Origin: Glandiceps talaboti
Taxonomy: Eukaryota > Hemichordata > Enteropneusta > Spengelidae
Direction of reading: 5' to 3'
Length of the DNA stretch: 64,000 nt
NCBI RefSeq assembly: GCF_964340395.1
Contig: NC_135552.1
Span: 2,457,017 to 2,521,016, forward strand
Below the pieces are notes generated by a model. It was not told the DNA's origin. It made no database searches and saw only the letters and a program-made list of their open reading frames with translations. This document shows positions 1 to 26,224 of the stretch, one piece after another. The number at the start of each line of letters is the position of its first letter. The first letter of the stretch is position 1. The translations under genes and the position numbers were made by a program.

Positions 1-206
1 AATGTTGGATTAATACATATTAATCTGACGTGGGCCTTAATTATAATCATTTTGGGATTTCACTAGAATGTGTTGCCTCATTCCCCTGCGCTAAATCTCA
101 AACATTAGACACTGTGTACGTCAAGCCAAATTAAAGTATTATTCCAAAGCTTAGTTCATATTTCTTTTGTACATTAATATATTTTATATTATGTCAGAAA
201 ACACTA

Positions 207-374
207 CACAGATTGTATTTCTCCATGCCGTTGATTTAAAAGCCATGATATAGGAATCTCCTTATACATGTGTACCTGGCCATTCACTAAACAGATTGTA
301 TTTCTCCATGCCGTTGATTTAAAAGCCATGATATATGAATCTCCTTATACATGTGTACCTGGCCATTCTACAGA
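207..374. repeat. 83-bp tandem duplication
   Basis: Two nearly identical copies of an 83-bp segment lie head to tail (matching points near 211 and 294), differing by one base in the middle (ATATAGG versus ATATATG). It is a recent local duplication. The short open frames across it have no coding character. Confidence 0.85.
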
Positions 375-489
375 TATTTATCATGTATCTCAGTACCATG
401 GCAGAACGTATGATATCTTTAGGAATTACTTGTATTGTCTTCATGTTGTCTTTATTTAAATGTTATTCCACTGTTGATATAAACACGAT

Positions 490-700
490 TTGTTACCTCG
501 TGCCCTTGTTTCTGTCCACTGCGGGACAAGACGCTTTTTAGGCTTCTCGGGTTTAAGTTGCTGTCTATATGCTGGAACCAGGTGTATCATATTGTGATCT
601 GAGTTACCGAGAGGGGCTCGCTTTAGTGACCGATAAGCTCCCTTGATGGTCGTGTAACAATGGTCAAGGATTTTATCCTTATATAATTCTCGTGTTTGGA
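490..700 (-). mobile_element. Non-LTR retrotransposon endonuclease remnant
   Basis: On the minus strand an open frame contains a segment I recognise as the C-terminal end of the apurinic-type endonuclease domain of L2/CR1/Rex-like LINEs. The landmarks are LDHCYTTIKGAYRS, then LGNSDHNMIHLVPAYRQ, then a K-x-KP-rich stretch ending in W. The SDHN motif is the catalytic Asp-His region of this nuclease family. No reverse transcriptase follows in the same orientation, so this is a truncated dead copy. The N-terminal third of the open frame does not look like the family and may be a rearranged flank. Confidence 0.8.
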
Positions 701-879
701 TCTCAGGACCGAGGTCAACATCGCCACTCCACCACATTATCCGGCCCAACCATCTTACCTCGCTGTTCCCTTTACTAACTGTAAAACCCATTCTTCTATC
801 TCCTCACACCACAACTAAAATTCATTCGATACATCGTTTTCACCAGTGAAGTAAGGCTGGGGTCAGAAATTGTCAGAAT

Positions 880-1075
880 TTACGGCACCGACGGTTTGAG
901 TCTTTGTTGTTGGTTTGTTTTGTTTGGTATATAAGTTATTATTGTGATGTGTATTTTATCTTCCTGACGGTTTTACTGTAGTTTTTATTTATATTTTACA
1001 TCTCGGATGTATTAGCACGTCTGTGCTACTTTTTATACCAAGTATAAATAAAATAATAATGATAATAATGGCATC
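880..1075 (+). mobile_element. Possible LINE 3' tail
   Basis: AT-rich sequence ends with an AATAAA signal followed by short ATAATAATG-type repeats (about 1045-1070). This resembles the 3' end of CR1/L2-like LINEs, which often end in short tandem repeats. No coding part is attached. Confidence 0.3.
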
Positions 1076-1254
1076 ATCTCGCTGCTTGCGACATTACGTA
1101 ACCTTTATGATTTGCGAATATTACACAATTATACCATGTGCTGATGTGATAAAATTTTAGTTGTAAAGTTATGCGTGCGATCATAAAAAATAGACTTAGA
1201 CTGGCATACTGACTACCGATTATCATTTAGACACTTTTTCTCTTCATTATTATT

Positions 1255-1945
1255 ATTTAGAATTGATATGCTAGTTTGCTAGGTATGATACGTTTACACT
1301 TGAAGCTTTTAAACACCCCTGTTATTTCTTTGAATGATAGTAAGCTTTCGTTTGTCGACTCGTACAAATATCTGGGTGTATTTGTTCTCAGTAGCTTCAT
1401 GGATGATGATTGATATTTACTAGACAAATGCGATTACTCTACGTACGTGGTAACTTTCTATGCAGGAATTTTGCATTTTGATCTAGTGAAGTTAAGGTTA
1501 GGTTATTCAACTCTTTTTGTTCTAATTTATACTGTTGTCATCTGTGGTCTTATTTTAAGTTGAGAACATACAACAAAGTTCGAGTTGCGTATAATAATTG
1601 TTTTAGAATTTTTTTTAATTTGTCCAGACGGTGTAGTATTAGTTCTATGTTTGTTTGTTACTCAGTTTTGTCATTTGTTGAACTTGTCTGGAAAAGTGTT
1701 TATAATTTTGTCAAGAGAGTTTTAGATAGTAGTAATGTTTATGTACAGTGTGTTTACTCATGTATGTACCATGACTCTCTCCAGTGTGGGCACTGAAGAG
1801 ATATTCTTTATTGATTGATATCACTATTTGCTTTTTTTTGGTATTAGTTTGGTTTTTTATATCTATTTTTTTTTGTAAATTCCTGGTGTATTTCTTTTAT
1901 ATGGGCCTTGAGCCTGATCCAAACAATAAATAAAATAAGTAATTT
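1255..1945 (+). mobile_element. LINE reverse transcriptase C-terminus and 3' UTR, decayed
   Basis: Plus-strand translation shows the region after the reverse transcriptase palm of a CR1/Jockey-like LINE. A SYKYLGV motif (about 1354-1380) is followed by an acidic DDDD-like run, RQMRLLYVRGN, FCSNLYCCHLW, VAYNNCFR and NLSRRCS, ending near 1795. The frame is broken: a stop in the acidic run (about 1410), a frameshift beside it and another stop near 1477. The tail holds TTTATTGATTGATA and an AATAAATAAAAT run at about 1925-1938, as expected for a LINE 3' end. The copy is 5'-truncated and inactive. It is oriented opposite to the endonuclease remnant at 490-700, so the two need not be one insertion. 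Confidence 0.8.
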
Positions 1946-3466
1946 ATTCTTTTATTCGACTCCTTATACATATATTATTATACCCGAGCAACGATTACTC
2001 ATTTCGAATTTGATTTAAGATTTGTTCAACTCATTATTTTGTTTTAAATTACGAATTCAAAGTAATTATTAGTTCTTTTTGTTGGATTTCTTTTAAATTA
2101 TAATAATTTTTACTTATTTGATGATTTGAAGTGAGGCACTTTACTGCTTTCTGATTGTTTTTGTGTTGTTACATTGTACTACATAAAAGCAATTTTATTT
2201 CAACTTTCTTTCCTAAGTAATTCAGTCACATAATAAATGATTCAATTTTGATTTAAAATTATTTTGCATAAATATTTTAGTATTGCATTTCATATATTGC
2301 ACATGATTTTTTAAACAATTCATTTTCTTTACTTTCGTTTTATTAATTAAGAGTGTTGGTGCAATCTGTTTCGCGAGGAGAGATGTCAATCGTTTATGTT
2401 GAAGCGAGGGCGCTTCACAGTGAAGGTGGGCGCTGTGTTACGAGTCACAGATCTAAATTATATCCATTCCTGGTTATTTTGGTAATTTTCATTATGAACT
2501 CTGACATGAAGTCAAAAGCATTTAAACTTTGTACATACAGTGACATTCCGTTCCGTAACAACATCAGTCTTCGACATCTCAACATCGCGTATTTCGAAAT
2601 TGTTTGTACCAGGTACGATTGAAGTGTCAGCAAGTTTTAATATTATATGAGGTGGTGTTAATTATAGAACTTCATCGTATGATTTCATTGTTCTGTAGAA
2701 ATATGAATGTAATATTACACAACTATTTTATGGTCTTTGAGATATGAACTTGTATTACTAATCTAGGCAAGGTGATTGGATGATGTCTTTCATGAGACTT
2801 TAAGAATACGTCATACTCTAAGAATAGGGATTGGTGTAAGACTTGAAATGTATATGGTTTTTAGCCCATCTAAGGGGGGAAGGTAGACGGAGATTGGTCA
2901 TGTAATAAAATCAACCAAGTGGTTAGCTTGGCGTTTGTTGAACCATATATGAACGTTTCGTTGTGAGTTCTATTCAACAAACAGTCCGAGACGGTACTGT
3001 ACCTTGTAGAAGAGATGGTTTGGGAAGAAACTAGTTGGTCGTTATGGTCTTAATGGAACAGACTGACGATAGGAACAGTAGTGCAAGTGAATAAATCCCC
3101 ATGTGAACACTAATATCGATAAATGTACAGAAGGCCGGTCAATCTAAAGTATCCCCTTGAATAAGGACCTTAGAAATCTTTAACATAACAGCCTGTGAAC
3201 AAACATTGCTATTAATAAGTATACGGGGAGCACAGCGGTCTATATGGCCTGTCGTTGCTGCACGAACACAAGATGGGTACGGATCCTTCAAAATAGGAAC
3301 TGGCTGGGTACATGTAAAAAGAGCAGCGCCTTGACAATGTACAAAAGAGTCAATCGACATCTCAACAAATAAATCACTATTTTTGTGGAAACCGAAATAG
3401 TCAGGCAAGTCATAATGAGTACACTTCATTAAACTAACAGTGGAAACTTCAGCGTCCATACGTACA

Positions 3467-3469
<3 letters not shown>
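1946..3469. other. AT-rich stretch without recognisable genes
   Basis: No exon with convincing splice sites and no known motif. A minus-strand open frame over about 3139-3480 gives cysteine-containing peptide without a recognised domain; it runs on through the adjacent GA/TA microsatellites, which argues against it being a gene. Confidence 0.5.
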
Positions 3470-3565
<96 letters not shown>

Positions 3566-3629
3566 CTTACATACAGACAGACAGACAGATAGGCAGGCAG
3601 GCAGACAGACAGACAGACAGACAGACAGA
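3470..3629. repeat. Compound microsatellite (GA)n(TA)n(CAGA)n(GGCA)n
   Basis: About 40 bp of GA repeats, about 50 bp of TA repeats, then CAGA and GGCA tetranucleotides follow one another without a gap. Minus-strand translation of this tract gives a low-complexity Tyr-Ile/Leu-Ser run that is not a real protein. Confidence 0.97.
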
Positions 3630-3895
3630 GGAAGGCATACACAAATATATTCGCATGGCTGTCACCCGCGAGAAAATTCTTAATTTACCGTGCTCGCTAA
3701 ACGACCGCTCCTGATGTTTAATTTGGTTCAAATCATGAGTGAAATATTTCTCCCCCTACCCTTTAAGACCATCAGGATTTCCATGCCCCCTCCCCCTTTA
3801 AACCTCAGTTTTTTTCATGCCCCTCCCCCAATTTCTTCCCGGGCCGCGCCTCCTGCCGTAAATTATGACCCCAGCCTAATATGTTCTGATATTGT

Positions 3896-4893
3896 GGTAC
3901 AGAGATGGCAGTGGAGGGATATGGCAGTGGTGGCAGTGGTGGGATATGGCAGTGGTGGCAGTGGTGGGATATGGCAGTGGTGGCAGTGGAGGGATATGGC
4001 AGAGGTGGCAGTGGTGGGATATGGCAGAGGTGGCAGTGGTGGGATATGGCAGTGGTGGCAGTGCAGTGGTGAGGTATGGCAGCGGTGACAGTGGTGGGAT
4101 ATGGCAGCGGTGGCAGTGGTGGGATGTGGCAGAGGTGGCAGTGGTGGGATATGGCAGTGGTGGCAGTGCAGTGGAAGGATATGGCAGCGGTGGCAGTGGT
4201 GGGATATGGCAGCGGTGGTAGTGGTGGTATATGGCAGTGGTGGCAGTGCAGTGGTGGGATATGCCAGCGGTGGCAGTGCAGTGGTGGGATATGCCAGCGG
4301 TGGCAGTGCAGTGGAGGGATATGGCAGAGATGGCAGTGGTGGTATATGGCAGCGGTGGCAGTGGTGGTATATGGCAGCAGTGGGAGTGGTGGGATACGGC
4401 AGAGGTAGTAGTGGTTGATATGGCAGAGATGGCAGTGGTGGGATATGGTAGAGATGGCAGTGGTGGGATATGGTAGAGATGGCAGTGGTGGGATATGGCA
4501 GAGATGGCAGTGGTGGGATATGGCAGAGGTGGCAGTGGTGGGATTTGGCAGAGGTGGCAGTGGAGGGATATGGCAGCGGTGGCAGTGGTGGGATATGGTA
4601 GAGATGGCAGTGGTGGGATATGGCAGAGGTGGTAGTGGAGGGATATGGTAGAGATGGCAGTGGTGGGATATGGCAATGGTGGTAGTGGTGGGATATGGCA
4701 GCGGTGGCAGTGGAGGGATATGGTAGAGATGGCAGTGGTGGGATATGGCAGAGGTGGCAGTGGAGGGATATGGCAGCGGTGGCAGTGGAGGGATATGGTA
4801 GAGATGGCAGTGGTGGGATATGGCAGCGGTGGCAGTGGTGGGATATGGTAGAGATGGCAGTGGTGGGATATGGCAATGGTGGTAGTGGTGGCC
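3896..4893. repeat. G-rich 25-bp minisatellite, about 40 copies
   Basis: The unit is GGGATATGGCAGNGGTGGCA followed by GTGGT or GTGGA, period 25 bp (for example GGGAT at 3916, 3941, 3966). Variants change AGTGGT, AGCGGT, AGAGGT or AGAGAT. Some copies carry an extra GCAGT. Because 25 is not a multiple of three, every frame runs through the same codon set in rotation, so three overlapping minus-strand frames of 339-390 codons stay open with a 25-residue His/Pro/Leu-rich period. The plus strand has dense GG runs. C-rich stretches (about 3740-3850 and 4990-5005) flank the array. Confidence 0.97.
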
Positions 4894-5655
4894 ATGGGAT
4901 GCCAGAATCACAAAATAATGATGATGCACGATGCATAATTCCTCGTTTATAAAATACGGCCCTCCCCTTGATAACTAATTTGTGAAATATGACCCCCCCC
5001 CCCCGTTCCACGGTTCCGTGACACATGCTATACAAGTTGTTGATTTAACTAATTAATGATCATGTACTATGGGTAATAAGGTAATGTATTACCAATACAA
5101 TCTTCAAAGTACGTATATACGTTCACTGAAGATAACATATTTAAACGACATTATAATGAGTCATTTGCATGAGTAACCTCTCTGGACTATATTACGTGTA
5201 TGCTAACTCAGACAAGGCGTGCAGGAAAATGAAATGTTTGTTTTTAGCCTTACGGTTTTTACCTTTGCGAATATCATCTACTTAATCGTTATAAAATATA
5301 CACTTTCCTTGATGTTGTAATGTGCATTATATTATCTGGTGAAAGGTTCAAAATAGAATCATGAATCATGACAGAAACGTCTATAATATATAACTAGCTG
5401 ATATGACAATTCTGTCAGAAACGATACGAAAAGTATAGGTATCTGTATGACGTCATATTTCATGATATACCATAATTATACTGTTAAATACGTGTACGGT
5501 ATTATACCGCGGATACAATCTTTCGTATCCGAGCATTTTCTCGAGGAACTACAACACAACGAGTGTGTCGACATCATTTGCAACATTAGCCCGAGAAGAA
5601 ATCTTTTAATCTGAAATTTATTTAGGATCGTAAATTAATGCGACAATACCCATAC
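4894..5655. other. No gene seen
   Basis: A C-run near 4988-5004, then AT-rich unique sequence up to the nucleoside hydrolase exon. If that gene reads leftward, this is its intron 1. Confidence 0.4.
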
Positions 5656-5844
5656 CTCTTCTCTGTCAAAAAGTTTCAACACTTTCAGCACATTACGACA
5701 AGCATACTCCACGGTTGTGGCACCATTTACACAGGTGATAGCAAGAACTTTGACGTAAGGTTGCGACAGTGCAACCATAATGGCCTCCATGTCGTCATGG
5801 CCTCCGTCACAGTCAATGATTATCTGCATGTTTTTTTCCTCCAT
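5656..5844 (-). CDS. Nucleoside hydrolase (IUNH family), one exon
   Basis: This exon encodes 63 residues beginning MEEKNMQIIIDCDGGHDD. IIDCDGGHDD (residues 9-18) matches the DxDxGxDD signature of inosine-uridine preferring nucleoside hydrolases, whose aspartates bind the catalytic calcium. The following AIMVALSQPYVKVLAIT and the Asn-Val-Leu-Lys-Val-Leu helix fit the first strand-helix repeat of that fold. Family members hydrolyse the N-glycosidic bond of ribonucleosides. An in-frame TAG precedes the ATG, so this is the start codon. A pyrimidine tract ending in AG lies just upstream, compatible with a 5' UTR intron. The exon ends GAAGAG followed by GTATGG, a plausible donor in phase 0. The remaining exons should lie to the left, beyond or hidden among the repeats; I could not find them in 1-5600. 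It may be a gene fragment. Confidence 0.7.
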
Positions 5845-6739
5845 TACCTACGACCTATAAAAAAACATTTATGAATTATGAAGGCTAGAAATCAGTATGT
5901 GTATGTGTAGATGACACTTTATGACACTGTGTGGTTAAACAGCAATCTCGTCAAGCAATCGTTATTTCCAACTCTCAACATGATTTCGCTGACCTTATGC
6001 ACGTTTGTATATAGATTTCGGAATCCACAACCATTACCAAGTAAAGGTTTTTATTAGCTACCCTGAACCATATTACGACTTTCACAAATATGTCAAGACA
6101 GATCGGGCCCTGTATTTTACAGCTGTATGCAAATACGATGTGCATGCTGTCCCTACAATTGTGTGAATATATTTCCTTTTGAAGTTTCATGCTAACTTAC
6201 AAGCATCAACGAATTCAAAACTCTGCGTTGTTAATATTGGAACAGTCACTCCATTGCTCATTTATCCATATGAGCAAGGGTTTGTGTCCAATCGCATGTA
6301 TTTAGATTAAAATGTTATCGCTATATGTGACAATGTCGTACATGTATTTACATAGCGTGTCCTACATTGACATACTTTTAGCTGTGATTAACGATTCATT
6401 ATAGAACGTAACTTGTATGGTCTCCCAGTGAATTTGGTACCAATATATGTTTAGTCACTGTTGAGGTCACAGATAGCACTGACACAAAAAGAGAATAGTG
6501 TTTAGCACAACTTAACAACAACTTTCATTCGAACTATTGGCATGGTGTACGGCCTGCCAGTTGTGGGAATGTTTAATATTTCTGGAAGTCATTACTGCTA
6601 CATCAATACACTTTATGACACATGCGTCTTGTATCATGAATGAATGAATGAATGAATGAATGAATGGATGCATCAACCAAATTTTATACAACTTGAAACT
6701 TACTCTCTTGTCCAATATACTGAAAATCATAAATTATGC

Positions 6740-6770
<31 letters not shown>

Positions 6771-8095
6771 TGTATGTATGTATGTATGTATGTATGTATG
6801 CACGTACATCTACATGAAGTACTAGAATTATATATATGTTAAGTTACATGTTCATAGAAAAAAAAAGGAAAACACAGGCATTACTTTTGTGCCCATAAAA
6901 CATGCTGAAGTTTGGTCATATTTTGAGGACAAAATCACTATATTTCAACATAACTCAAAAGATTTAATACATTAGATTTTGCATTCATGTGTCTAACCCC
7001 ATATAATCACATTCGATATTTCATGTTTTGTACAATGTCTTATAGAAATGAAGAAATATAACGTTAAATACTGTCATACCTATGTATCGAGTACGTATAG
7101 TAGTAAATGCTATAAGATCAATATTCCTATGACCTTCAGAGTTGAAAAGTAATTACACGTACACATACTGAAAGTGTCATTAGAACGACTCATTATTTTC
7201 TATTAGTAAGATAGATATGACTTACACTCACGATCACCTGTCTTCTGTTAACCGATAACTTAACAAGAAACGTGTAGAAGATGCCAACAATATTACAATA
7301 TTTATAATATGATCTGAATTTGACAAAGTACTCTGTCTATGTCAATAAAGGTCATGGTTAATCCACAGTTGTATGCTATCATTGGAGTAATACGAATTCC
7401 ATAGTATCATGATATTTGTTCTGCACCAGATTGTTCTATAATTCCGGTTGCCAACAAAGTCGCTGTATATTCATACCTAGTTACCTATACCTAAGTTTTA
7501 AATCTAAGCCGGAACATTCAAATATATCATAATCACAACATGTAGCACCAAATTGACAATGGTGGGGAAGAATGACACAAATATGTAACCATGGTAACAA
7601 CAAACACATATTATATGGAATTATCTATTTTTCTAAAAGTCTTGCTACTTCACTAATTTTACGACGTCAGGTCAGAAAGCTGTTGCACAGTCCATGGAAA
7701 TCAGACAAAGGTGGTCCGCACGATTGATACTACATTACTACATTTGTACAATCGTAGGCCACTTCACATGCATATAGTGTTTTAAGTTCAATTCCCAAAC
7801 GAAAATACATGTTCACAAAGATGCTGAGTATACTCTACCTGTATATTGCCTAAAATTGTCTTTCCGAGTGTTATATGTCACTTCTTGAAATGTATGATTG
7901 GGATCCTGATAGATTTTAAGATCGATCTCAATGGGATAAACTAATTAGTGGGTTTTAACCATAGACCGTTCGATGTATTCAAGCAGGACAATTGTTTTAA
8001 AATTTCAGTTATTGGGCGAGGTACTCCATGGTACATGGGGTAAGGCGCTTTTCCCGATCGCTTAAGGCGCCATGGTGTTACCGCCCTCTATTGTC
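5845..8095. other. Intergenic, AT-rich, with two tetranucleotide microsatellites
   Basis: It holds (GAAT)n at about 6637-6666 and (TATG)n at about 6741-6800; the remainder is unique AT-rich DNA with no convincing exon. Nucleoside hydrolase (leftward) and METTL1 (rightward) are divergent, so promoters of both should lie here, but I see no clear core element. Confidence 0.6.
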
Positions 8096-8120
8096 CACCA
8101 CCACCACCACCACCACCACC
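8096..8120 (+). repeat. (CCA)n in the METTL1 5' leader
   Basis: Eight CCA triplets end about 20 bp before the METTL1 start codon at 8141. If transcription starts upstream, this short repeat lies in the 5' UTR. Confidence 0.8.
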
Positions 8121-8140
8121 ATAACATAACACAAGACAAA

Positions 8141-22383
<14,243 letters not shown>

Positions 22384-22426
22384 CACCACTGAATGTAACT
22401 ACAGTATCTGACACACAATCCAACAG

Positions 22427-23455
22427 TTAGACTTGACAGTCGTTCAAGCCTTTTTTTTGCAACGTTTCATCTAAAACAAAGTCGTCGCCTCGCTCCATAG
22501 CACTAAATACTAATGCGAACTGATAGGAACTGCAATTGCCAAAGGCACGAACTGTGAGTGCCAAAGGCACGAAGAGTCGACAGTCGTTCGAGCCTTTTTT
22601 GTTACGTTTCATCTAAAACAGAGTCGTCTCCTCTCTCTGTAGCACTATATACTAATGCGAACTGACAGGAACTGCGATTGCTGAAGGCATGAACTGTGAG
22701 TGCCGAAAGCATGAATGACTGTTCTTCCTTGCCACTCCCTTACACATTAACAGTAAAAACATTTTTTACTGTAGAATGTTTGACATTGGGGTCATTGTTC
22801 TCAAAGCTTGTCAATCAAAATCAACATGGCGTCACCAGAGTCACCAAGCGAGTTAACATATATCAAGACGCATTGGAGAAACTTGGATATTCACATGTGA
22901 AAGACTTTCAGGGAAGAAAAATTATATGCATGATAACAGTCCATGAGTTGCAGATGGAGCCAATTGAGCTCCTTCGACTCGCAGCTAGCTAGTAGACTGT
23001 ACACGTACATGACACCATAGACTAGTGAGCATATGGGCATGACATTGTCAATGAAATTGCCGTGTTGGGCATCGAGGTCGTCCAACTACGTCATTTACAA
23101 ATGTCAAAAAACGCTTGGTTTCAAGCTTAGGAAAGGTAAATTACTTGATTATGTCAATAAAATACATTTATGGGGTCAAATTGTGTATGTGCAGTGTATG
23201 TGTATACATGCGTTGAATGTTGAGTGAACTGTATGCAAATCATACGATACCGATAGAGTAAAGCCCAATTCCATGACGTCACATCATGAACCAGTAATAG
23301 AAAGGGAGATACAGCAAGCGATGACAGTCACTCGTGCCTCCAGCACTTGCTTATCATTATGCGATTATAGTATTGCTCCAGATCGGAGTGAGGCAACGAC
23401 TTTAGTTTTAGATAAAACATAGCAAAAAAGGCACAAACGACTGTCCACAGTCTAT
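22427..23455. mobile_element. About 1-kb TIR element in the METTL1 3' region
   Basis: The left end (TTAGACTTGACAGTCGTTC, then GCCTTTTTTTTGC and CATCTAAAACAAAGTCGTCG) is matched in reverse complement by the right end (23388-23455: AGTGAGGCAACGACTTTAG, TAGATAAAACATAGC, GGCACAAACGACTGTC). The TIR is about 65 bp, imperfect. Just inside the left end a segment of about 134 bp is duplicated in tandem (22431-22700) with the CTAATGCGAACTGA motif in both copies. The interior has no transposase. The element begins only 44 bp after the METTL1 stop codon, so it probably contributes 3' UTR. Confidence 0.8.
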
Positions 23456-23919
23456 CCAGCTTTAAATAAAGTAGTTTTGATGTACAGAATTGTCTTGTAC
23501 CATGAAGTACTTTTGATGTTGTACGAGATGATTTGAAGAGAATAAAACAAAAGAAAACATTAATATGTTGTGAATGTGTTCAATTACAAAATGACTAGAT
23601 TAGGATGTAAGACTGCCAACATTGAGGTATTGACAAACGGAGCCTGTTACAAACAAGGAAATAAATGGATTACTAACACTTGGCACAGCATGTTGGAAGT
23701 ACAGAGCCTTGTATTACATTTCATGCTTTTGATAAGAACAATTTCATGGCTTCTTTATGCTGTCCTACTAATTACTGCTCGGGGTGGCTGGCCAGGAGAT
23801 ACAAGAACTACCCGGGCACAGACAAGTGGCCAAGTCGCACTTAGAAGTCAATATTTATATGCACTGGGCATGGGCCTACAAGTACACATTGACCAAATTT
23901 TAGTGTTGTTATCTTTGTA

Positions 23920-25286
23920 ATATGCATCGTTATTTCATTGTTGCTAAGGGCATGGTCATGGTTGCTAGGGCCAATTGTGTCAAAATGTTTTCAACAATAA
24001 CTGTAGAATAACATCTCCAGAAACATCCCACCCCCAAGTTTTAGCCCCATTCACCATGTAGTTTTCAAGATATTTAGTTTTTGACCAGAAATGAGATTTT
24101 TAGACTTAATTTGCACATCACTGATGGGATCATCATTTTGTGAATAAACCTTCATCTATACATCTCTAGATGCATCACCAGTAAATTTCAGCCAAATTGG
24201 CTCAGTACTTTTGAAATTATAGATTTTTAACCAAAACTACACATTTTACACTAATTTGCATACCACTGAAGGAATCAACATGTCATGAACATTTCTGAGT
24301 CCTAAACACACCTAAGAACGCTCCCACCAAATTTACGCCATATCTGCTCAGTAGTTTTGGAATTATACATTTTTGACCAAATGGACACTTTTTCAGCCCT
24401 AATTTGCATATCACTAATGGGATCATCATGTCATGAACAATTCTTACTCTACACACCCGGCCCCTTAAGAACATTCCAACCAAATTTCAGACCTATCTAC
24501 CCACTGAGTAGTTATTGAGTTTAATTTTATGGGCGTGGTCTTGTTGCTAGGTATATTTGCAGACAATGTTTATTCATTTGTCTATTAATCCCTGTTATCT
24601 TTGCAATATATGTAATCATTTGGCTGTTGCTATGGGCGTGGTCTTCTTGCTAGGCACATATACATTTTTGGAATGTTTATTCAGTTGTCTATTAATCCTT
24701 GTTGATATCTTTGCAAAAAATGGATCATTTAGCTGTTACTATGGGTGTGGTCTTGTTGCTGGGCACATTTGCATACATACACACATTTGGTTGCTAAGGG
24801 CGTGGTCATGGTTGCTAGGGCCAATCATGACAACATGTTTTGAAAATCTGCAGAATAACACTTCTAGAAACATCTCATGAAGTTTCAGTCTTATTGACCA
24901 AATACTTTTTGAGACACATGTTTTTGACCAAAATTCACATTTTTACACCTAATTTGCATATCACAGATGAGAGCATTATATGCTCAATATTTCAATCTTC
25001 ATCTATACACCCCCAGATGCATCCTCATTAAACTTCAGCCACATTTTTAGCCCTAATTTGCATATTACTGATGGCATCATCATGTCCTGAACAAATCTTA
25101 ATTTACACACACCTAAGAACTTTCTCACCAAATTTCAGTCAAATCTGCCCTGTAGTTTTTGAGTTTAAGTTTTTTGACCAAAAGTGACATTTTTTGAACA
25201 ATTTCCCAACTAGACACCAAAAGTAATGCCCCCACCAAATACCAAGGCAATCGGTCTGGCAGTTTTAGTCATCCACACACACATGC

Positions 25287-25330
<44 letters not shown>

Positions 25331-25392
25331 GGACAGACATCGCACTATGCCTATAGCACTACTGAATCTTATCAGTTCAGTTGTGCTAAAAG
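23920..25392 (-). repeat. Dispersed repeat family, long copy with (CA)n and conserved terminus
   Basis: Blocks with GTTGCTATGGGCGTGGTC and GTTGCTAGG alternate with blocks holding CACCAAATTTCAGCC, CATATCACTGATGGGATCA and TTTTTGACCAAA, at 118-150 bp spacing. It ends with a (CA)n tract at about 25275-25330, then ATCTTATCAGTTCAGTTGTG CTAAAA (25367-25392). This is the METTL1 intron copy reversed. Confidence 0.8.
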
Positions 25393-25527
25393 TGTGTTCA
25401 GGATCATGAACACATTTGAGATGGGAGCTTACACACGATGATCTATAGCGGTTGTAGCGTATTACCGAGAGAACGTAGCAAAACTGCTACAGTACTGCAT
25501 CTATCTTTGTATGTGATGACGTTCTGC

Positions 25528-26224
25528 ATAACGTGTGAGCTATATGCTAACCCTGTATGTCATATAAGTTGTACCTAGCCTGTAAGCTATATGCTAACCC
25601 TGTATGTGATGTAAGTTGTGCCAAGCCTGTAAGCTATATGCTATCCTTGTATGTGATGTAAGTTGTGCCTAGCCTGTAAGCTATATGCTATCCTTGTATG
25701 TGATGTAAGTTGTGCCTAGCCTGTAAGCTATATGCTATCCTTGTATGTGATGTAAGTTGTGCCTAGCCTGTAAGCTATATGCTATCCTTGTATGTGATGT
25801 AAGTTGTACCTAGCCTGTAAGCTATATGCTATCCTTGTATGTGATGTAAGTTGTGCCTAGCCTGTAAGCTATATGCTATCCTTGTATGTGATGTAAGTTG
25901 TGCCAAGCCTGTAAGCTATATGCTATCCTTGTATGTGATGTAAGTTGTACCTAGCCTGGAAGCTATATGCTATCCCTGTATGTGATGTAAGTTGTGCCAA
26001 GCCTGTAAGCTATATGCTATCCTTGTATGTGATGTAAGTTGTGCCTAGCCTGGAAGCTATATGCTATCCTTGTATGTGATGTAAGTTGTACCTAGCCTGG
26101 AAGCTATATGCTATCCTTGTATGTGATGTAAGTTGTACCAAGCCTGTAAGCTATATGCTATCCTTGTATGTGATGTATGTTGTACCAAGCCTGTAAGCTA
26201 TATGCTATCCTTGTATGTGATGTA
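25528..26224. repeat. 47-bp minisatellite, about 15 copies
   Basis: Unit CTATATGCTATCCTTGTATG followed by TGATGTAAGTTGTGCCTAGC and CTGTAAG, period 47 bp (units start at 25681, 25728 and so on). Main variation: GTGCC/GTACC, CCTAG/CCAAG, TGTAAG/TGGAAG. The left-most copies have CTAACCCTG. Confidence 0.97.

Noticed and set aside
3139-3480. Possible second exon of the nucleoside hydrolase gene on the minus strand
   Set aside because: The peptide lacks the family's downstream motifs, and the frame continues into microsatellites.
3863-5035. Large minus-strand open frames (339-390 codons) with His/Pro/Leu repeats
   Set aside because: They are the 25-bp minisatellite read in three frames at once; flanking peptide is low-quality and no splice or start signals exist.
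23570-23920. 116-codon plus-strand frame after METTL1
   Set aside because: Runs from unique sequence into the dispersed repeat, no known motif, no start context.
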